Positions 32,446 to 45,062 are shown, counted from the first letter of the stretch. The stretch is DNA of 64,000 nt from Hemerocallis citrina (GCA_017893485.1 CM030360.1:143600697-143664696); one strand, 5' to 3'. The notes: generated by a model not told the origin, from the sequence alone. A program made the numbers and translations.

Positions 32446-33369
32446 GCACTGTTAGCTTGAACCAAGAACAGAGGAGCTCGGTTCAGCGATGGCCAGAGGC
32501 AGGGGCGGTCCGGACTGGGGAGGCAACGTTGACTTCAGAGTTCGAGGTTGTTGGAGGGCGGGGTTCGGTGCATTGCAGTGAGGAAGTGGAGTCAATGGTG
32601 GGGAAGGCAATACTGGGGTTGCGGTAAGGATTAGCCGACAAGGGCTCAAGGTTGAAGATGAGCGGGGATGGTCGATGGGGTCCAGGCAGTTCGGGCGGCG
32701 ACTCTGGCTGAGGTCGAGTGGAGGTCAGGGGTAGGAGAGAGAGAAGGTGAAGGGTTGCACAGTAAAGGGGTTTGCGAGGTTTGAACAGTGGGGGGAGATG
32801 AAGGGGTTTCTGTGTTAGGATTTTTTTAACTGATTTAGGTAAATAATGGGGGATTAAGGGGGTAGTTGGAGATAAGAGGAGATCATGGGACACGTGAGTA
32901 TTGGTGACCAGGAGTAAAAGAGGGGATTGATCTGCTAGTGGAGATATAGGGTGGTTTTGGGTTAGTGGGTTTGCGGATCAAGATTCAATAGAAATGGATA
33001 TTGGGTTTTGGGTACAATATGGGTCAAATAGAAGGACAATTATAAACCCAACAAAATAAAAGGCAAATCCATGAAATTAAATTTGAATAAGGAATCAAAG
33101 AAGATTCAAATAATCAAATTGAGATGAAGGATAAATCATGAATAATATTATAATTGATATTATTCGATACAATAAATGGAAAAAAATGAAATGTTATTTA
33201 AATACAAAAGAGATTACAATGGATATCAATAATAAAAGGAAAAATAAAAACGGGAGTTACAATCCAATCCACCTTACAATAAAATTTCATCCTCGAAATT
33301 AATTCAAGTGGCAATAGGATTACCCTGTTGAAAAAGAAAAAAGATACACACAAAAAGATGGGGAAACTT

Positions 33370-34046
33370 CTTCTGGATCTCATCCTCAAGCTCCAAGTCG
33401 GCTCACCCGGCGAGTGAGGATTCTAAGAAACCCGAACCAACCTGATGACCTTATTCTTCAAAATCTTCTCTCGTCGGTCCAAAATCGAAACCCGACGGAT
33501 CTCACAGGAAAAATCTGGCCGAACAAACACTTTCGAGTTTCGATAACATGACTGTCATCCCTGATATACTTCCTGAGTTGGGAGATATAAAAGACATCAT
33601 GCACTTCAGATAGAGCCGACGGCAACGCAAGTCTATAGGCCACCTTGCCTACTCACTCCACAAAATCAAACGGCCCAATGAATCTAGGGCTTAGCTTGCC
33701 CCCGCCTCCAAACCGGATAACTCCCATTCATGGTGATACCTTGAGGAACACGTGATCACCCACTTCAAACACCAATGGTCTCCTGTGAATATCTTCTCAT
33801 TTCCTCTATCTATCCTAAGCTGTCTATAGGTGTTTCTTGATCTGGGACACTGTATCAATAGTCCTCGTGATCAGCTCAGGCCCTAAAAGCTTCCTCTCAC
33901 CAATGTCATTCCAGTACACCGGCGATTTACACTTCCGACCATACAAAGCTTCATACGGAGCTGCCTTAAGACTTGCTTGGTAGCTATTGTTGTACGAAAA
34001 CTCCACCAAGTGTAGATGATCTTCCCAAGATCCTCCAAACTGCAGA
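33370..34046 (-). pseudogene. E integrase end and chromodomain
   Basis: Continues integrase from the other side of S2: LQFGGSWEDHLHLVEFSYNN, APYEALYGRKCKSP, then a broken stretch, AYRLALPSALSEVHDVFYIS and QLRKYIRDDSHVI. Near 33500-33380, in another frame, VSILDRREKILKNKVIRLV leads to a stop where Trp is expected and then PHSPGEPTW. This is a chromodomain of the Tekay/Del kind, which binds modified histones and steers integration. Several stops and frameshifts make it inactive. Confidence 0.82.
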
Positions 34047-34299
34047 ACACATGTAACCCCCATTTCTGCAAATACGTATTTCCTGAATATTTTCTGTATT
34101 TCAATATTTATAAATTCATTGTTTGTTAAATTCGATTTGAATTTTATGTTAAAGTATTTTTCTAAACAATAGTTATAATTATTTCGAATAAAGTTTGTTT
34201 CTATTTCAACTTGATCAACTATTCACATTTTAACCCTCAAAAACATTATTACTGTTTGGACTATTTCAACAAATTCCTATTTTTATATAATGATATTAT

Positions 34300-34337
34300 T
34301 CTGATAATCACTATTATTATTGTTAGTATTTTTATTC

Positions 34338-34368
<31 letters not shown>

Positions 34369-34470
34369 TATTATTAGTATTATTATTTTTGTTGTCATGG
34401 TTAGTATTATTACTCTTATTGTTAATGTGATTATTTATTATTACTAATTGTTATTATTATTATCTCCTTC
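34300..34470 (+). repeat. ATT-rich microsatellite in S2
   Basis: Imperfect (ATT)n with TATTATTATTATT runs. The ORF over it (34211-34447) is mostly isoleucine and valine and is not a gene. Confidence 0.85.
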
Positions 34471-34694
34471 AGTTGATTATTAAAACAAATCCATTCTTAT
34501 TTAATAATTGTGTTTTTAATTATTTCAAATATTTTATGTAATGTAATACAAATTATATTTTTGTTATAAATCATATTTTATCAGATATCTTATTCTTTTG
34601 TGTTTGGGTTTATGTTGATTTGTTATATTCATATCCAATCTAATTTTATTTATTGGATCTAAAACCCTATAACCCAATAACCCAACATCTTGAT

Positions 34695-35540
34695 AATCCT
34701 ATATAAACTTAACCTAACCCTAGCCCTTAACCCTAGCCGCCTACTTTGCTACCTCCCCATGTTCACCCCCTTCTCCATCTCCCGCTGCTCTCTACCATCC
34801 CGACCCACCTCTGTTTCTCCAAACCCCATATCGAAGCCACTCACCCTCCCTCTTTCTCTGACCACCACCTCAACCACCCGCCTCTCCTCGTCGACCCCAT
34901 ACCATCCCTGACCATCCCCTCATCCCATTGTCTTCTCGCCAAACAAAACCCATCCCCACCCAAGTCCCGCACCCCCTGTCTTCCTCTCCCATCGCTTCGA
35001 CCACCCTTCGTCTTCGCCTTTGCTCCACCCTTCACCACCACCATCCCGTTGCCCCGTCATCTTCATCCTCCCCTCATCTTCGCCAATCCCCCACCGTCCA
35101 AATCCATCACCTGCACCCTTCAAATCCTCCTCATCCACTGCTCCGTCGATCCCTCGTCACCTTCCGCCTACCAGGACCACCTCGATCCTCCCCACAACCA
35201 CCAAAGATCGCCCTCTTCCTCGTCGTCATCCTCTAGAGCTCGAACCCCCGCCTTCTATCCTCCTTTATTTCGGTGCAAAATAGAGGATCGGATTGCCCCG
35301 CCGTCCTCGTCACTGTCGTCGCTCCTCGACTGCCAGTGCCCTGTCATTAGCCGCCCTCGCTCTCGTCGCTACTATCGTGCCTCGCTCAGTCCCCACCATC
35401 GAGCCGCTGTCCCTCTCTCTCTCGCTCCGTTCGTTTTGGTCCATCCCTGTGGAGAAGAAGAAGGATTGGTTGTAATGTTTTCTGTTCGTGAAGAAGGGGA
35501 GAGAGGGATCTGTGTTTGGTGTTTTGTGAAGGAGTAGGTT
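34695..35540 (+). promoter_or_regulatory. TATA box and pyrimidine-rich leader of S2
   Basis: CTATATAAACTTAACC near 34700 is followed by about 750 pyrimidine-rich bases. A 263-codon plus-strand ORF (34746-35537) is rich in Pro, Ser, Thr and His from CCA/CTC repetition, with rival ORFs in other frames. I treat it as the leader of LTR transcripts and not as a protein gene. Confidence 0.45.
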
Positions 35541-36862
35541 GTTGTGTTGTGTTTTGAGTCCACTATTTGATGTTTTTCTGTTTGGTGTTGCACGTAGAGC
35601 GCACGTGCTTTTGTGTTTCCGTGTTCGTGGATTCGTCGGCCGGGATTCTCATCCTGTTATTCTAATATATTCGAATTAACCGTCTAAAGGCAAGTCTCTT
35701 CTTGAACTAGTTTATTGTTTTGTTCAAGATTCTTTGATCTCTGCAAGTAGATCCAGTCCTTTTTATCCTACTGCTACTGAAATTCCGTTAAGTTTATTGA
35801 GGGTTTACACGAGGTAACCCCATATATTCTTAACATCATGCCGAAATCTTTGATCTAAAACCTAGTCCCTCTTGTACATTGCATATGCACGTTTACATGA
35901 AAAATAGCTAGATCCATGTTAGATTGAATTGAATTAATGAATTGATTACCATGCATGTGAAATTGCATCTTAAAACTGGAATTATGCATGTTAAACATCT
36001 AGCATCATTGTGATTAATAATTAGCATGAACTATATGGTTGTATGATTAAGTTGTTGCCTATTCATATCGAATTATATTTTGGCCTGCTGTTTGTTTCTT
36101 TTGGATCAGATTATCGACCATGCTGTTGTTGTAATTTGAAATAACTTTATGAATATGATTTATAGCCCCATGAATCTATTTTCCATAACTTTTAACAGAT
36201 TTGAATTTCGAGTTATAATCTGTTAGATATCAGTATTTTAGTACAACTGTGTCTGAATTTCCAGATTCATAAACTCATGCGTACCTTTCTGTTTCATAAT
36301 TAAATAGAACGTGTTATCCGTAAAATAAAAATATGAAATAAATTTTGCTAAGACTAGACATGTGTAGGAATCACCCTAAATTTTTATAGATTTAATTGAT
36401 GAGGTTTCTGATCTGTTTCACACATATTTATACAATCTATAACCTGCTGCCTGAACATAAAATCTGGAAAGAATAGGATTTTCACCCTAAGTTCTGTAAC
36501 ATTTATATGTCGTATATATATTTGCTAGAACCGGTAGAGAGTCTAGTTTTTAGAATTTCTGATGAATCCAGATTTTCTTTTCTGTAGTAGCAGTAATCTG
36601 TGTTTTTGTACAGCAACATCATGTTGTCCAGATTGTGTAATTTGTGTGTAATTAATATTTTTGCTTCTTGCTTTATCTGTAACGAGTAGAATTAGTCACA
36701 CCTAGCATACTACAACATTGACACATTCTTGCATGCTCACCTAGGATAAAATAAAATGATAACAAGCCGAGCTATTAATAGATGACTTGGTAGTGAACGA
36801 TCAGAAAAAGTACTCGGTAAAGGCCTTCTTGCTCACATGAACACTTGACATGGAATGATAAG

Positions 36863-37458
36863 TGATATGGCTAAAAATGGGGTTAAATCGGGACCATCCA
36901 GATCGAGCACGAATCTTGAAGCACGGGGTAAAAAGGTAATTTCACATACAGATGGATCCAAAACGGGTATTGGGCCTCCTTCTCACAAAACCAACCACCC
37001 GCGAATAGATCCACATCAACTGGGCACGGATCCCGACCCGATACAAGCCCGGTTCACCATGAGGAGAATCAAGGCCACTGATTTGACTAAATCAAATCAA
37101 TAAGCCTGATTAGCTCTCACCAGGGAATCAGGGCCTAATTTCCCAAAACAGAATGGGAGGATTTTCCTCCTGGCTGTTAGGCAGGAAATCAGGACCCTAA
37201 CCGTTCCAAAGGCGACTATAAATATAACCCCTCTACCACCAAGACCAGGTTAATCACTTCTTCACCACTTGAGCTCTTTCTTAATCTTTTTCTGATTACT
37301 AACAAGAGCGTCGGAGGGTGCGTCGCCGGAATCAACCCCGGTGTCTCGCACTTCCTTGCAGGTTGCGACGGGAGCAAGAAGGCCGAGTCAACTGTTCAGG
37401 TTTTTCTCGGACTCACAAATTCTATCTGTTTACCCCCACACCGAAATCAGCGGTAACA
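36863..37458 (+). repeat. 5' LTR of T2 (596 bp)
   Basis: Starts TGATATGGCTAAAAATGGGG, ends CAGCGGTAACA. TATA box CTATAAATATAACC near 37216. R/U5 core GAGCGTCGGAGGGTGCGTCG. Confidence 0.95.
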
Positions 37459-37461
37459 GAT

Positions 37462-37479
37462 TGGCGCCGTCTGTGGGAA
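37462..37479 (+). other. Primer binding site of T2
   Basis: TGGCGCCGTCTGTGGGAA starts three bases after the LTR. Identical in T3. Confidence 0.88.
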
Positions 37480-37526
37480 AAACCACACGAACAGCCTCAG
37501 CCCATTCTCCGTCATCCTCTGCAGTC

Positions 37527-39735
37527 ATGCCACCGAAGAAGGTCAGATCCAGAGGGTCGAACCGTGTGGGCAACCTCGCTGACCCGGCGAATGAAGCCCC
37601 AGTCAATCCCATTCCTCAGTCCGACCTCCCTCCGCCGACCCAGCAGGTCCCACCTCCTCCTCCCAAGCAGCAGCCCAACAATGGTCCGTCCGGTCATAAC
37701 GGTCGGAAGGAGAAGCAGCCCCTCAATCCGGGCCATGTCTCGGTCCACAATGGGTCCTCGGACTCGATGGCTTCTCATCATCCTGACCTCCGCATCACAC
37801 TTCTGAACCGCCAGAAGGACGACGACCTCCGAACCCATCTCGACGAGAGGCGGGCCCGAGAGGGAGCCTCCCGCCAGCGTCGAGTTGAGCGGTCCCCACG
37901 TCGCCGGGACGGCATAAGGTCTCCGGACCGCAGAGGCCGAGCGGCGTCCCCCGAGTGCCGAAGGAGAAGGTCCCGTTCCCCCGGGGATCGGCGTCATCCG
38001 AGGGATCGAGATGCACCTATCAGTCGAGCCGAATTCCTCCAGTTTCAGGAGACCGTTCTGCAGGCTCTCAATCTTCGGCAGAATGTCCAGAATGCTCAGA
38101 GGGCTCCGACGCCCCCCAGGGATCCCAGTCCTCGGCGCCGAACCCGGAGCCCTTCCCCGGCTCCCAGCCGCCAGCAGCGGGAACAAAGCCCTCGCCAGTC
38201 CCAGGACTACCGGCGCCGCAGTCCACGCTCCTCTTCCTATGAAGAGGAGTCCGGGGGGTCATACGATTACCAGCGTAGGGACGACGCCCTCATCCGCCGT
38301 CTCCATGAGGTGGAGAGGCGTATCGGCCGCATGGACAGGGAGGAAGAGTCCCGAGCAGGAACCTTCCGTCCCAGCCGACCCCCCTTCTCACGGTCGATCA
38401 TGGAGGCCCACATACCGAGGAGTTTCAAACCGCCACAGTTTGAAACATACTCAGGGGAATCCGACCCGGTCGATCACGTCGAAAGCTTCAAGACACTGAT
38501 GCTGATCCATCAAGCTTCCGACGTGGTGCTCTGCAGGACCTTCCCTGCCACCCTCAGGGAGTCGGCTCGGGAATGGTATTCCAGGCTCGCCCCCTCATCC
38601 ATCTTCTCATTCGAGCAGTTCGAGACGCTGTTCATAACTCACTTCGTGAATAGCCGGCGAGCCGAGAAGACAAGTCTTTCCCTACTGAACCTGCGGCAGG
38701 AGAGGGAAGAGAAGTTGCGGGGCTATGTGAAAAGGTTCACCGCAGAGGTCAGGTCTATCGCCTCCTTGGACCAGTCCGTGGCCACCGTGGCGTTCCAGTC
38801 GAACGTCCTCAACGCCAACCTCCGATCGTCCCTAGCCAAGAAACCGCCGCATGACTTCGCCAACCTCCTCCTGAGGTGCGAGAAGTACATCCGAGCCGAG
38901 GAGGCTGAAGCCCTTCCGAGCTTCGGAGGGCCCTCCGCGGGTTCGAAGAGGAAGGCGACGGGGGAAGAAGGGTCCAAGAAAGCTCAAAAGGACATTGGCG
39001 GCCAGCGCCGCCCTGCCCCCAGGTTCGAAAAGTTCACTCCCCTCACCACTAATGTCTCTACTATCCTAATGGAGGTGGAGAAGGAGGGAGTCATCCCTCC
39101 GGCTCCGAGGATGCACACCCCAGCGAAGAGGAGGAACAAAGATAAGTGGTGTCGTTACCACCGAGACCACGGACACGACACGAATGACTGCCGAGCTCTG
39201 AGAGATGAGATTGAAGCCCTCATTCGGAGGGGGCAGTTGGCCAAGTTCGTGAAGGCAAACGATCGGACAGATTGCAACTCCCCTCCGACTCGGGGGGCTA
39301 ACAAGCGCTCTGAGCGGCGCGAAGAGACACCCGAGTTCGAGGAGGAACGGGTTCTGCACTTGGTCCACGGAGGCCCCATGGGGGGCTCCTCTAATTCCTC
39401 CCGGAAGGCCTTCGTCCGAGAGGTCAACTCGGTCCATAGTGCCCCTCCCCCGAAAGGTCTCGGCATCCCTGTGTCTTTCTCCGATGCCGACCTCGAAGGA
39501 GTCCGAACCCCCCACTGCGATGCCCTCGTCATCGACCTCCGCATGGCCAACTTCAAGGTACAGAGGATTTTGGTGGACAACGGGAGTTCGGTCAATATCC
39601 TTTTCCTCTCGGCCTTTCGAGGCCTGCAGCTGTCCCGAGACCGTCTCAAGCCGGCCGGTTACACTCTCCACGGGTTCACGGGGGTCCCGGTAACCGTCGA
39701 AGGGGTGATAACCCTAGATGTTACTGCAGGGAAGC
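37527..39735 (+). pseudogene. T2 gag and start of protease
   Basis: I chose ATG 37527 (MPPKKVRSRGSNRVG), 48 bases after the primer site; upstream codons in frame lie in the LTR. Residues about 115-270 are Arg/Ser/Pro-rich (RSPDRRGRAASP, PSPRRRTRSPSPAP), as in RNA-binding proteins. The Gag core is at about 320-480 (SAREWYSRLAPSSIFSFEQF at about 345) and a CHHC knuckle at about 540 (CRYHRDHGHDTNDC). The protease motif ILVDNGSSVNILF is at about 680. A frameshift near 39735 moves the reading to the next frame. Gag would form the particle; the protease would cut the polyprotein. Gag itself is intact here. Confidence 0.88.
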
Positions 39736-40110
39736 ACCCCTACTACCCGGACCGAGCCGATGGACTTCATGGTCGTCGACGTCCCAGCAGCATATAATGT
39801 CATCCTAGGCCGCCCCGGCCTAGCCGCCCTGGAGGCTGTCCCCTCGGCATACCATTTGAAAATGAAGTTCCCCACTCGGTCGGGAGTAGGGGAAGTCAGG
39901 GGAAGCCAGGAAACAGCCCGGAAGTGCTACATGACTTCCACCGGGGGACCAGTGCTCTCGCTCGAGACACTGGAGATCCCCGAGCCGAAGGCCCGCCAGA
40001 CGTCCGAACCGGCGGACGAATTGGAAGAAGTGCTCTTCTCGGACGAGGATCCGAGCCGGAAATTTCTCATCAGCAAATCCTTGCCGACTGCACTGTGTTC
40101 GGACCTGATT
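39736..40110 (+). pseudogene. T2 protease end and linker
   Basis: After the frameshift the protein continues FMVVDVPAAYNVILGRPGL, the usual end of a Ty3/gypsy protease, then VPSAYHLKMKFPT, and an acidic linker (ADELEEVLFSDEDPSRK). A one-base loss in a G run near 40125 moves reading to the reverse transcriptase frame. Confidence 0.82.
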
Positions 40111-41085
40111 AAATGCATCCGGGCAACCGTGACCTGTTTGCATGGTCAGCCGCGGACATGCCCGGCATTTCCGAGGAGCTCCTCGTCCATCGCTTAAGTG
40201 TCGAACCGGGGTGCAAACCGGTCCAGCAGAAGAGGCGAAAGTTCACTCCCGAGCGACAGCAGGCCATCAAGGAGGAGGTTGATAAACTTCTAAAGGCCAA
40301 GTTCATACAGGAAGTAAATTATCCCGAGTGGCTGTCGAACGTTGTAATGGTCAAGAAGTCCAATGGCTCATGGAGGATATGCATTGACTTCACCGACCTG
40401 AACAAGGGGTGTCCGAAGGACCCCTTCCCGCTCCCGAACATCGACACCCTTATCGACGCCACCTCGGGCCATGAGCTCCTCAGCTTCATGGATGCCTTCT
40501 CGGGGTACAATCAAATCCGAATGTTCCCTCCGGACATTCCGAAGACTTCCTTCGTCACCGACCAAGGCCTCTACTGCTACCGGGTAATGCCGTTCGGCCT
40601 GAAGAACGCGGGCGCCACCTACCAGCGCCTCGTCAACAAGGTCTTCCAGAACCAGATCGGCCGAAACATGGAGGTGTACGTTGACGACATGCTCGTCAAG
40701 AGCATCCGCGGCACCGATCATGTAGCCGACCTCCAGGAGGCCTTCGGCGTGTTGAGGAAACATAGCATGCGGCTGAACCCGAACAAGTGTGCGTTCGGTG
40801 TCTCCTCGGGAAAATTCCTCGGCTTCATGGTAAGCCAGCGAGGAATCGAAGCTAATCCCGAAAAGATTAAGGCCATATTAGACATGGCTCCGCCTCGGAA
40901 TGTCAAAGAGGTGCAAAAGCTCACTGGCCGGCTCGCTGCTATCGGCCGGTTCCTTTCGAAGTCGGGGGAAAAGTGCCTTCCCTTCTTCAAAGCACTCCGG
41001 GGGGGCAAAGGTTTTGAATGGGGCCAACCACAACAGGAATCATTCGACCAGCTGAAGGCCTATTTGGTGAACCCCCCCTGCTCAG
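40111..41085 (+). pseudogene. T2 reverse transcriptase
   Basis: Fingers and palm are complete: [67 protein letters not shown], and the catalytic YVDDML (tyrosine codon at 40677). The thumb [11 protein letters not shown] follows. The domain copies element RNA to DNA in the particle. A one-base loss in a C run near 41085 shifts the frame just after it. Codons and motifs match T1 closely where both exist. Confidence 0.9.
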
Positions 41086-42040
41086 TAAACCGGTCCCGGG
41101 CGAGACTCTCTTCGTCTACTTGGCCGCCTCCGAGCAGACCTTAAGTGCTGTCTTAGTGAGAGAGGAAGACCGGGCCCAGAGGCCTATCTACTACGTGAGC
41201 AAGGTGCTCCGGGACGCCGAGCTCCGCTATCCGAGGATAGAAAAGATAGCCTACGCTCTGGTCATGGCAGCAAGAAAACTTCGGCCGTACTTTCAATCCC
41301 ACTCGGTCGTTGTCCTCACCGACCAACCCCTGAAGCAGATCCTCCACAAGCCTGAGACCTCGGGCCGGCTGATGAAGTGGTCCATTGAGCTAAGTCAGCA
41401 CGACATCTCTTATCAGCCTCGGATGGCAATTAAGGCACAAGCTCTCGCCGACTTCATCGTAGAATCCACTATCCCCGAGGTCGGCCACGTCCCGAATGGG
41501 CCCCCCATTTGGACAGTTTTTGTGGACGGATCCTCTTGTAATGAAGGAAGCGGCGCCGGAATCGGACTCCTTCGAGGTCGGCATCCGCATGAACTTCAAA
41601 GCCTCGAACAACGAGGCGGAGTACGAAGCCCTCATCACCGGGCTCGGGCTCGCCCGAAGTGCTGGAGCCCAACGCCTTCGGATTCACAGTGACTCCCAAC
41701 TGGTCATGAACTAGGTCTCGGGCGAATATGAGGCCCGAGACGAGCGAATGGCGAAGTACCTCGCCAAGGTCCGGGACCTCCTGAGCCGGTTCGAAGAGGC
41801 CACCATCGAACGAGTCCCTCGGGAAGAAAACTCACAGGCTGATGCCCTCTCCAAATTGGCTTCGTCCTCACTTCAAGGTCTCGAACAGACCGTGCTGATC
41901 GAAGTCCTCTCCAAGCCGAGCATCGAAAATGAGTCGCCCGCCTCGGCGGAGTCGTTGCCAGTCATGCTACAAGACGATTGGATGAGGCCATTGATAGAAT
42001 TCTTAAGGGATGGAGTTCTGCCTTCGGATCCCAAAGAGGC
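41086..42040 (+). pseudogene. T2 RNase H domains (two)
   Basis: First domain, RT-linked: [40 protein letters not shown]. Second, archaeal-type: WTVFVDGSSCNEGSGAG, then [19 protein letters not shown] and HSDSQLV. Two RNase H domains are a mark of the Tat lineage. A deletion near 41555 removes about 18 residues of the second domain and shifts the frame; TAG at 41712-41714 replaces a Gln codon. After that [20 protein letters not shown] is in frame again. Both lesions hit the second domain. Confidence 0.85.
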
Positions 42041-43245
42041 TCGCCGAGTCAGGACCCGGGCCGAGCGGTTTGTCCTAATCGAGGGTATCCTATACAAATG
42101 CTCTTTCTCTCAGATAGACGGCCGACCGTACTTAAGGTGCCTCTCTCCGGATCAAGCCGAATACGCCCTGCGAGAGCCTCCACGAAGGCATCGAAGGGGC
42201 GCACTCAGGATTTAGGTCCTTGGCCCGAAAAGCTTTAAATTATGGGTATTTCTAGCCGACCCTTCTTCAAGACGCCGAGCGACACGTTCGGCAATGCAGT
42301 TCCTGTCAGAGACACTCTAACATCCGACGCCTCCCTCAGGCCAACCTCGCCTCCCTATCAAGTCCCATCCCCTTCGCAATGTGGGGCATGGACTTACTAG
42401 GGCCCTTCCCTCCAGCTCCGGGTCAGCTCAGGTTCTTGGTCGTAGCCATCGACTATTTCTCGAAGTGGGTCGAGGCCGAGCCCCTCGCCACTATAACCGA
42501 GAACAAAGTGGTACAGTTCTTCTGGAAGAGCATCATATGCAGGTTCGGAGTCCCCCGGGTCCTCGTAACGGACAACGGGACTCAGTTCACAGGCGCAGCG
42601 TTCCGAGCTCTATGCGACGACCTGGCCATTCAGCAGCGCTTCTCGTCCGTCTCCCATCCTCAGTCGAACGGACAGGCAGAAAATGCCAACCGGCAGATCC
42701 TCACAGGTATCAAGAAAAGGCTCGACAAAAGCTCCAAGGGCTTATGGGTCGACCAACTCCCCAACGTCCTATGGAACTACCGCACGAGCAAACGGACCCC
42801 CACAGGCAAGTCCCCCTTCAACCTCGCCTACGGGTCTGAGGCCGTGATACCTCTTGAGGTCGGAATACCTTCCCCTCGGCTCACAGCCTTTGACAAAGCA
42901 CAGAATGCCAGAGACCTCAGAGCAGAATTGGACTTGATAGACGAGCTGAGGGAAAGGGCATCGATTCGGCAGCAGATCTTCCGAAGAAGAGTTGAATTGG
43001 CGTACAACAGGAAGGTCCGGCCTGCCAACCTTAAGCAAGGAGATTTGGTCTTGAGAAAGCTAGCTATATCCCTCCCCAGTCAGAAGAGCAAGCTCGCTCC
43101 GAACTGGGAAGGGCCGTACAGGATCACAAAGGTAGTTCGGCCCGGAACATATCGCCTCGAAGACCTAGAGGGCAGAGAGCTTCCGAGGACCTGGAATGCC
43201 GACCACCTCCTAAAATACCAAGAGAGCGCTCCGACGCCACTCTAA
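42041..43245 (+). pseudogene. T2 integrase
   Basis: The zinc-binding region spans about 42165-42310 and carries a one-base insertion near 42172 and TAG at 42253-42255 at a Trp codon. From there to TAA 43243-43245 the frame is open: core Asp in AIDYFSKW, Asp in TDNGTQF, Glu in QAENANRQI, and end module GPYRITKVVRPGTYRLEDLE. No chromodomain follows. Integrase joins element DNA to the genome. The intact core and broken amino end suggest recent damage. Confidence 0.88.
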
Positions 43246-43408
43246 GTAACAAGGAGTATCGAGCCGTTCCGGTCTTCCGACTTGTAACCCATTTTTTCAT
43301 AAATTTTACTATGTAAAACGGTTCGCCGTCAAATATCAATAAAGAAAGCCCTATTATGTTTGTGAATCCGCATATTTTTCTCCCCTCTTATCACCTGCCT
43401 TTTATATT
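43246..43408 (+). promoter_or_regulatory. 3' flank of T2 pol with AATAAA
   Basis: Non-coding; AATAAA at 43338-43343 in the context TATCAATAAAG, as after pol in T1 and at the matching place in T3. Confidence 0.4.
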
Positions 43409-43975
43409 GTGATTTCAACCAATGGTTCGGAGTCCACGTTCGGCTCGGCCTCATTCCTTCGGTTCGTCTCCGGACGGAACAGAGGTAGACCGCCGTTCCG
43501 AACTGCTCCCACAGCCGTTGAACTATACCGATGGTTCGGAGTCCAACACTCGGCTCGACTTTACCTCCTCGGCTCGTCTCCGGACGAACCAGGGGTAAAT
43601 CACCGTTCGGAATTGCTCCCACAGCCGTTGAACTATACCGATGGTTTGGAGTCCAACACTCGGCTCGACTTTACCTCCTCGGCTCGTCTCCGGACAAACC
43701 AGGGGTGGATCGCCGTTCGGAATTGCTCCCACAGCCGTTGAACTATACCGATGGTTCGGAGTCCAACACTCGGCTCGACTTTACCTCCTCGGCTCGTCTC
43801 CGGACAAACCAGGAGTAGATCGCCGTTCGGAATTGCTCCCACAGCCGTTGAACTATACCGATGGTTCGAAGTCCAACACTCGGCTCGACTTTACCTCCTC
43901 GGCTCGTCTCCGGATGAATCAGGGGTAGATCGCCGTTCGGAATTGCTCCCACAACCATTGAACTATACCCAAGGT
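43409..43975 (+). repeat. Tandem array of 110-bp units in T2
   Basis: Five near-identical copies of GATGGTTCGGAGTCCAACAC...CCCACAGCCGTTGAACTATA, starting near 43420, 43530, 43640, 43750 and 43860, with a short sixth start. Because 110 is not a multiple of three, every frame is used in turn and staggered ORFs of 65-110 codons appear on both strands; none is taken as a gene. Confidence 0.92.
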
Positions 43976-44517
43976 CCGGAACACATAATCCGAACTCTCC
44001 TAACTATCAGCCGAAGCCCGAAGACCCACACATTCGGTCGGCTCCCGAGAAAGTGCCTTCCCGAGCGTGTAAACGGGGAAAACACACTTTCCCCTCAACT
44101 GTCGTGCACGATCTCGATCAAACGGCTCAGATCTTGCCACCTGCGCTAAACGACAAGATAACGTTTTCTTGGGGACTGAGCCGCCTCGAGATTCGCGCCT
44201 ACGTTCCACGACTCAGATCATGCCACCAGCTCTAAACGACAAAACAGCACTTTCTTGGGCGCAGAGCCGCCTAGGAATTCGTACCGTACCGCGTCAGAGC
44301 CGCTAAACGACAAAATACCGTACCCAGGGGGACCCGTTCGGTTAAACAAACATGCTCGGTTCAAAGATCTCGGCACGACCGACACAGTTATAAGCAAAGA
44401 CAAATATGCAAGGCAATGAAAGGGAATTTTATTAATGGTCGGCGTGTAATACAAAACATTCCATTACAAAGTGTTGGCAAACAAAACACACAACGCCCGA
44501 CCCACTACACTTGTCTC
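43976..44517 (+). repeat. Box repeats, 3' side of the T2 antisense gene
   Basis: Two to three boxes: AAGTGCCTTCCCGAGCGTG, ACGGCTCAGATCTTGCCACC, AACGACAAGATAACGTTTTC, then diverged copies near 44205-44300. The 3' untranslated part of the antisense gene lies at 44400-44517. Confidence 0.7.
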
Positions 44518-44937
44518 TCATATAGACACATCCTCACTAGACTGTTCATCCACCTCGGCTGGCAGCTCCTCTGCGTCCCCCCGGAGCTTCGCCATCGTAG
44601 CCTGCAAGTGCCGAATCTTCGAAAGCAAGTCGTCCCGCTCGACAATAATCTTCGACTGGTTGTGCCGAATGCATTTGACCCGAAGAGCGTTGCTGAATGC
44701 GGTTTGCGAATCTTCATCCTTTCCTGCGGGGCTCAGCTCGACGATCCTATTCTCCAAGCGTTGGATCTCGGCTTCCCGGAGATCAAGGACGGACGAAAGG
44801 TGGGCCCACTCACTCTCAGCCCGGCGTAATTTCAGATCGGCGCTCCTAGGGCTCAGAACCACCGTCCCAGAAGTGGCCTCGAATTCGGAGTCATCATTCG
44901 AACGTTCAGAGTCCGAGCCATGGATCGTCACCACGAG
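44518..44937 (-). CDS. Antisense gene of T2, possible exon 5
   Basis: An acceptor (CCCTTTCTTTCAG) precedes 44937 and the frame runs to a stop at 44518. The product is acidic (SDSERSNDDSEFEATSG) and then heptad-rich (REAEIQRLENRIVELSP, DDLLSKIRHLQATMAKL). T1 has no counterpart; its exon 4 stops earlier. I did not find a clear donor for it in exon 4. It may be a last exon, an alternative exon or a duplicated coiled-coil exon, since SKIRHLQATM recalls AEIRHLQIV in exon 4 of T1. Confidence 0.42.
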   Translation of the reverse strand, partial: LVVTIHGSDSERSNDDSEFEATSGTVVLSPRSADLKLRRAESEWAHLSSVLDLREAEIQRLENRIVELSPAGKDEDSQTAFSNALRVKCIRHNQSKIIVERDDLLSKIRHLQATMAKLRGDAEELPAEVDEQSSEDVSI

Positions 44938-45062
44938 CTGAAAGAAAGGGAAAACGAATAACACAACTTCAATACACTGCCAATGTCTAACACTTGAAAA
45001 TTTTCCAAAAAGATTCGCATTCAGACATGATAGTGTTACAGACAGCCGAACCGACCCCATAA

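Larger units (their letters stand above)
29859..33261 (-). repeat. 3' LTR of E (3.4 kb)
   Basis: Plus-strand ends are TATCACGCCC (a mutated TGTCACGCC) and GGGAGTTACA. Contents: T(A/G)-poor, AAT-rich tracts, a 39-bp tandem repeat (30655-30790), a GATC-rich stretch (32215-32445) and a purine/G-rich stretch near 32480-32890. A segment at 31135-31200 matches, inverted, part of S2, so S2 is of a related family. ORFs inside are repeat-driven and not supported. Confidence 0.88.

Noticed and set aside
34746..35537. 263-codon ORF in S2 as a protein gene
   Set aside because: Low-complexity Pro/Ser/His from CT-rich sequence, rival ORFs in other frames, and it lies within a solo LTR after its TATA box.
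37512..38186. 224-codon minus-strand ORF over T2 gag
   Set aside because: Shadow of gag, caused by its GC-rich Arg/Ser/Pro codons.
43409..43928. Series of staggered 65-110 codon ORFs
   Set aside because: They are the 110-bp repeat read in rotating frames on both strands.
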